A stretch of 9,512 bases of DNA from Frankia sp. (GTDB taxonomy: Bacteria; Actinomycetota; Actinomycetes; Frankiales; Frankiaceae). The stretch spans positions 1-9,512 of the forward strand of contig JADGHD010000150.1 in the NCBI GenBank assembly GCA_019689615.1, given 5' to 3'. The notes below the pieces were generated by a model. The model was not told the origin of the DNA. It was given only the letters and a program-made list of their open reading frames with translations, and did not search any database. A program made the translations under genes and the position numbers. Below are positions 6,454-9,512 of this stretch, one piece after another (the stretch's first letter is position 1; the number at the start of each line of letters is the position of its first letter).

Positions 6454-7161
6454 GTGGAACCAGCGCGGGAGACGGCCTGCACACAGCCGCGCCCTGCCCG
6501 CAGAGCCGCCTGGTCGGGCCGTGCGCCGGCGGACCAGCCCGAGTCCGCCCGTGAGCGGATCATCGAGGCGACGCTGGCCTGCATCCGTCGGCACGGCATC
6601 GAACGTGCCTCGATCAGCGCGATCGCGACGATCGCCGGCGTGTCCCGGCCCACCGTCTACGCCTACTTCCCGTCCCGGGAGGAGCTGCTCGCCACCGCCC
6701 TGGAGCGGGCCGGCGCCACGACCGCCGAACGGGTGGTCGCCGCGGCGCGCCGGCGGGCGAAGACGGCGGGCGACTTCGCCGTCGAGGCGCTGGTCGCCGC
6801 GCGCCGCGAGTTCCTCGCCGACCCGGCGCTCAACCCGCTCGCCCGGCCGCCGCTCGACCCATGGCCCGTCTCCCAGGCGCTGTCCGAGCAGTCCCTGGAG
6901 ATCGCCCGGCGGATCCTCGAGCCGATCGTCACCTTCGAGCCGGCCCTGCAGTGCCGGCTCGACGAGATCAGCGAGACGCTGGTCCGCTGGCTGCTCTCGC
7001 TGCTGATGTACGAGAGCGACCGCACGTCCAGCGACGCCAAGCTGCGCGCCTACCTGCGCCGCGTCGTCGTCCCCGCGCTCGCCCCGCCGCCCGTCAGCCC
7101 CGCGCCCGACGGCGGTTCGGGCGAGCCGGCGGCCGCGGGGATCGAACAGGCTCCGCGGTAG
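6454..7161 (+). CDS. TetR/AcrR-family transcriptional regulator
   Basis: DNA-binding repressor-type protein of 235 aa, slightly long for the family. Residues 1-30 are a basic, disordered-looking arm (QPRPARRAAWSGRAP). The TetR_N helix-turn-helix spans about 32-80, with helix 1 SARERIIEATLACIRRHGIERAS and the recognition region ISAIATIAGVSRPTVYAYFPSREELL, including the family signature VYAYF (68-72). Residues about 85-210 form the helical ligand-binding and dimerisation domain. The last 25 residues are Pro/Gly/Ala-rich. The ligand is not predictable. The gene sits between the enoyl-CoA gene and the YbjJ-like transporter on the same strand, bounded by hairpins on both sides, so it is probably its own transcription unit. 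A palindrome over its putative promoter suggests autoregulation. Possible wider targets are the neighbouring enoyl-CoA gene or either exporter. The GTG start is supported by GGAGGAG 4 nt upstream. Confidence 0.94.
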   Translation: MEPARETACTQPRPARRAAWSGRAPADQPESARERIIEATLACIRRHGIERASISAIATIAGVSRPTVYAYFPSREELLATALERAGATTAERVVAAARRRAKTAGDFAVEALVAARREFLADPALNPLARPPLDPWPVSQALSEQSLEIARRILEPIVTFEPALQCRLDEISETLVRWLLSLLMYESDRTSSDAKLRAYLRRVVVPALAPPPVSPAPDGGSGEPAAAGIEQAPR

Positions 7162-7168
7162 GCGCTCT

Positions 7169-7205
7169 GGCCGCCGCATGCCGCCATGGCCGGCCGGCGG
7201 CGGCC
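7169..7205 (+). terminator. Hairpin terminator after the TetR gene
   Basis: GGCCGCCGC (7169-7177) is inverted as GCGGCGGCC (7197-7205), a 9-bp stem with a 19-nt loop, starting 8 nt after the TetR stop codon. There is no U-tract. Its position supports separate transcription of the regulator and the downstream transporter. Confidence 0.55.
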
Positions 7206-7255
7206 CGTCGAGCTGGCTGTTTTCCCGAACGCACCAGATTGTCGGACGCTGCGGC

Positions 7256-7289
7256 TACAGTCCGCACGAGAACCGTGAGAGCGCTCTCT
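7256..7289 (+). promoter_or_regulatory. Candidate promoter -10 and LacI-type operator before the YbjJ-like MFS gene
   Basis: TACAGT (7256-7261) fits TANNNT. Fifteen nt downstream is GAGAGCGCTCTC (7277-7288), a perfect 12-bp palindrome. The 14-bp context TGAGAGCGCTCTCT (7276-7289) matches the LacI-family operator type TGGGAGCGCTCCCA (CebR/CelR-like) at 11 of 14 positions, including the central GAGCGCTC. An operator just downstream of the expected transcription start would block initiation or elongation. The site is 122 nt before ATG 7411. No LacI gene is in the window and no clear -35 was found. Confidence 0.45.
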
Positions 7290-7400
7290 CCGGGTGCGGG
7301 CCGCAGGCCGGGCGTGCCGTCCGGCCACTGCCTGGACGGCGGGAGAGGGCTCGTCGCCAGGCGCGCGCGTGCGCCGCCGGATGACCTGACCTGGGCGAAC

Positions 7401-7405
7401 GGAGG
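7401..7405 (+). promoter_or_regulatory. Ribosome binding site of the YbjJ-like MFS gene
   Basis: GGAGG, 5 nt before ATG 7411, supports this start over any downstream codon. Confidence 0.7.
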
Positions 7406-7410
7406 CCCGG

Positions 7411-8802
7411 ATGAACCTGCGGGGCCACCAGGAAGGCGGCACGACCATCGGGAACGGCGCGCCGGACGCCGGCCGGCGTCGGCGCGCCGGCGGCGGCCGA
7501 TGGACCGCCACCGGGGTCTTCTTTCTCAACGGGCTGATCCTGACCACCTATCTGGCACGGGTGCCGACGCTGAAGGCCGACCTCGAGCTCAGCAACGGCC
7601 AGGTCGGCGTCATCTCCGTCGGGTACGCCGCGCTCGCGCTGGCGGCCATGCAGACCGTCGGGCACCTCGTCGCCTGGGTCGGCGCCCGGACGGTGCTGCG
7701 GGTGGCGCTGGCGTCGATGGCGGTGCTGCTCGCCGCGGTCGGGTCGATGCCGAGCTTCCTCTGGCTGCTGGTCGGCGTCGGGCTGCTCGGCGCGGCGCAC
7801 GGGATCACCGACGTGGCGATGAACGGCTACGCCGTCAACGTCGAGCGGGCGATGCGCCGGCCGATCCTCAACGGCTGCCACGCCGCCTGGAGCCTGAGCG
7901 GCGTCACCTCGGCCCTGACCACCGCGGGGCTGGCCATGGCGGACGTGTCGGCCGACGTGCACCTGGCCGTCGCCGGGGCGGTGCTGCTGGTCGCGGGGTT
8001 CGCCGTCGGCGCGCTGCTGGCCGAGACCGGCGAGCTGACGAGCGACGGACAGGCCAGCGCCGAGCGCCCGGCGCTGGCTGGCGCCGACGACAGGGGCGGG
8101 CGGCGCGCCGAGCCAGCGCGACCCACCCGCGAGCGGACCGGGTGGCGGACGGGCTGGACCCGCCAGCTCGTCATGCTCGGCCTGGTCGGTCTGACGCTGA
8201 TGGTGTGCGAGGGCGCCGCCGTCGGCTGGGGGGCGATCTACCTGCACGAGGTGCGGGACACGTCGCTGAGCTTCGCTGCGGCGGCGGTCACCGCGTTCAC
8301 GGCGGCCCAGACGACCGTGCGGCTGCTCGGCGACCGGCTGACGATGCGGTTCGGCCCGCAGCCGCTGTTCCGCGCCAGCGGGCTGGTGTCGCTGGCCGGC
8401 CTGACGGTGTTCGTCCTGGTCCCGGCCCCGCTCGGGGCGACGGCCGGGTTCGCGGTCATGGGGCTCGGCGGGGCGGTGCTGATCCCGCTGACGTTCAGCG
8501 CCGTCGGGCGGGTGAACGTGCCCGGGGTGGAGCCCGCGGTGCTGATGTCGCGGTTCACGACGTTCACCTACTCCGGGATCCTGGTCGGTCCGGCGGTCAT
8601 CGGCTGGCTCTCCGAGCTGATCGGTCTCACGCCGACGCTGGCCGCGCTGATCCCGCTGCTCGCCCTGGTCACCCTGCGCACCCGGCTTCCCACCGGCTCG
8701 GCGTCGACGACGGCGGCCACCGCGCCAGACCCGCCGGCCGCGGCTCCTGACCCGGCAGACGCGTCGCCGCTGTGTGCGACCCCCGAGCCCGGCCAGGCCT
8801 GA
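7411..8802 (+). CDS. YbjJ-like MFS transporter
   Basis: Inner-membrane Major Facilitator Superfamily permease, 463 aa, expected 12 TM. TM1 is GVFFLNGLILTTYLARVP (about 35-52), followed by an amphipathic segment and TM2 near VGVISVGYAALALAAM (65-80). The segment DVAMNGYAVNVERAMRRPIL (134-153) and the following CHAAWSLSG match the pattern of E. coli YbjJ (VAINVEGAAVEREM...HGFYSLG). The second half opens with LVMLGLVGLTLMVCEGAAVGWGAIYL (253-278), where YbjJ has EGSANDW. A charged, poorly conserved loop (about 205-250, Arg/Asp/Gly-rich) joins the halves, and a 35-residue Pro/Ala-rich tail ends the protein. The substrate is unknown; some relatives are annotated as sugar or fucose-permease-like. 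An upstream LacI-type operator would fit a sugar role, but that is inference. The gene converges with the ABC ATPase gene, with no clear terminator between them. Confidence 0.9.
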   Translation: MNLRGHQEGGTTIGNGAPDAGRRRRAGGGRWTATGVFFLNGLILTTYLARVPTLKADLELSNGQVGVISVGYAALALAAMQTVGHLVAWVGARTVLRVALASMAVLLAAVGSMPSFLWLLVGVGLLGAAHGITDVAMNGYAVNVERAMRRPILNGCHAAWSLSGVTSALTTAGLAMADVSADVHLAVAGAVLLVAGFAVGALLAETGELTSDGQASAERPALAGADDRGGRRAEPARPTRERTGWRTGWTRQLVMLGLVGLTLMVCEGAAVGWGAIYLHEVRDTSLSFAAAAVTAFTAAQTTVRLLGDRLTMRFGPQPLFRASGLVSLAGLTVFVLVPAPLGATAGFAVMGLGGAVLIPLTFSAVGRVNVPGVEPAVLMSRFTTFTYSGILVGPAVIGWLSELIGLTPTLAALIPLLALVTLRTRLPTGSASTTAATAPDPPAAAPDPADASPLCATPEPGQA

Positions 8803-8920
8803 CCCACCGAGCCCGCGACCAGCCAGTCGCCGGCCGGCTTGGGGCCCGCCCCGCGCGAGCTCGGTCAACGACCTGAGCGCTGCGCGGCGGCCGGACGACG
8901 ATCGGTGGGCCCGCGGCACC

Positions 8921-9511
8921 CTAGGGGGTGGCCGGCTGGCGTGGGGTGCCGCCGAAGTAGCTGGCCTCGATCAGGTCCGGGTTGGCGGCCAGGTGGGCGG
9001 CGTCGGCGTGCAGGGCGACCCGGCCGCGGTCGAGGACGTAGGCCCGGTCGGCGACCCCGAGGGCGAGCGCGACGTGCTGCTCGACGAGCAGCACCCCGGT
9101 GCCGGTCTCGTCGGCGAACCGGCGCACGGCGGCGAGCAGCGGCGGCACGATCCCGGGCGCCAGCCCGAACGAGAACTCGTCGACCAGCAGCAACGCCGGC
9201 CGGCGGACCAGGGCGAGCGCGAGCGCGAGCTGCTGGCGCTCGCCTCCCGACAGCGCGCCGGCCTGCCGGTCCAGCAGGCCGCGCAGCGCGGGCAGGACCT
9301 CGAGCGTTGCCTCGATCCGGGCAGCCGCCCGGCGGGAGTCGACGATCGCCGCGGCCGAGGCCGGCCCGACGGGCGCGACGGCGGCCGGCCCGCTCTCGCC
9401 GGCACCCGCGCCGCCCGGCCCGGGCGCCCCGCTGCCAGGGCCGCCGGAGCCGGCGAGGCCGGCGGCGACCGCCCGGGCGAGCGGGCCGTCGGCGCCCGCA
9501 GGCCCGAGGCC
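8921..9511 (-). CDS. LivF-like ABC transporter ATP-binding protein, 5' end cut by window
   Basis: The C-terminal 196 residues of an ABC ATPase of the branched-chain amino-acid (LivF) type. The frame stays open to the window edge, so the Walker A and Q-loop lie outside. Numbering from the edge: residues 1-55 are Gly/Pro/Ala/Ser-rich low complexity, and 58-82 resemble the helical region before the signature (SRRAAARIEATLEVLPALRG). The ABC signature LSGGE is at 87-91 and Walker B LLLVDE at 107-112. These are followed by FSFGLAP, where LivF proteins normally have PSLGLAP. The switch region VEQH has His at 146, and the end FGGTPRQPATP resembles the LivF C-terminus (YLGG). A TTG at 9193 cannot be the true start because the signature motif lies upstream of it. 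It should energise import of branched-chain amino acids, amides or similar solutes with LivHMG/J partners, presumably encoded beyond the window. Confidence 0.88.
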   Translation of the reverse strand, partial: GLGPAGADGPLARAVAAGLAGSGGPGSGAPGPGGAGAGESGPAAVAPVGPASAAAIVDSRRAAARIEATLEVLPALRGLLDRQAGALSGGERQQLALALALVRRPALLLVDEFSFGLAPGIVPPLLAAVRRFADETGTGVLLVEQHVALALGVADRAYVLDRGRVALHADAAHLAANPDLIEASYFGGTPRQPATP

Positions 9512-9512
9512 C

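Noticed and set aside
7239..7244. TTGTCG as a -35 for the TACAGT hexamer at 7256
   Set aside because: The spacer is only 11 nt, far from the 16-19 nt needed.
8803..8909. Inverted repeat CCCACCGA (8803-8810)/TCGGTGGG (8902-8909) between the convergent genes
   Set aside because: The 8-bp arms are 91 nt apart, too distant for a simple terminator, and matches of this length occur by chance in such GC-rich DNA.
7255..8919. 554-codon minus-strand open frame opposite the YbjJ-like transporter
   Set aside because: The composition is Arg/Gln/Gly-rich with no domain, and it is a shadow of the real plus-strand gene.

Overview
The window is very GC-rich with strong G/C bias at third codon positions, abundant GTG starts, GGAGG-type ribosome binding sites and hairpins without U-tracts. 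This points to a high-GC actinobacterium. A Frankia-like or related soil actinomycete is my guess from gene content (LivF-type ABC transporter, enoyl-CoA hydratase, SDR, TetR), not something the sequence proves. No rRNA, tRNA, CRISPR array, transposase or phage gene is visible.

Layout. 1-144: non-coding, extremely GC-rich, with a 23-bp tandem repeat. 145-1056 (-): SDR-family oxidoreductase. 1141-3210 (-): large exported two-domain protein, an Ig-like or beta-sandwich segment followed by a right-handed parallel beta-helix. 3414-4949 (-): 14-TM DHA2-type drug exporter, closed by a strong hairpin. 4950-5360: about 410 bp divergent intergenic region. 5361-6227 (+): enoyl-CoA hydratase/isomerase-family protein with isomerase-like active-site sequence. 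6454-7161 (+): TetR-family regulator, followed by a hairpin. 7411-8802 (+): YbjJ-like MFS transporter. 8921 to the window edge (-): C-terminal part of a LivF-like ABC ATPase whose 5' end is outside the window.

The genes do not form one obvious pathway. The beta-helix and SDR genes share a strand with an 84-nt gap and could be co-transcribed, although the SDR also has a possible leaderless promoter. The TetR gene has a palindrome over a -10-like hexamer just upstream, which suggests autoregulation. Whether it also controls the enoyl-CoA gene or either exporter is unknown. The YbjJ-like transporter has a LacI-family-type operator upstream but no LacI gene nearby.

I found no convincing new multi-gene system. 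The best leads are the architecture of the beta-helix protein and its GTGAC/GTCAC-rich upstream region, the LacI-like operator before the orphan transporter, the TetR palindrome, and the unusual low-complexity segment and DEF motif in the ABC ATPase.
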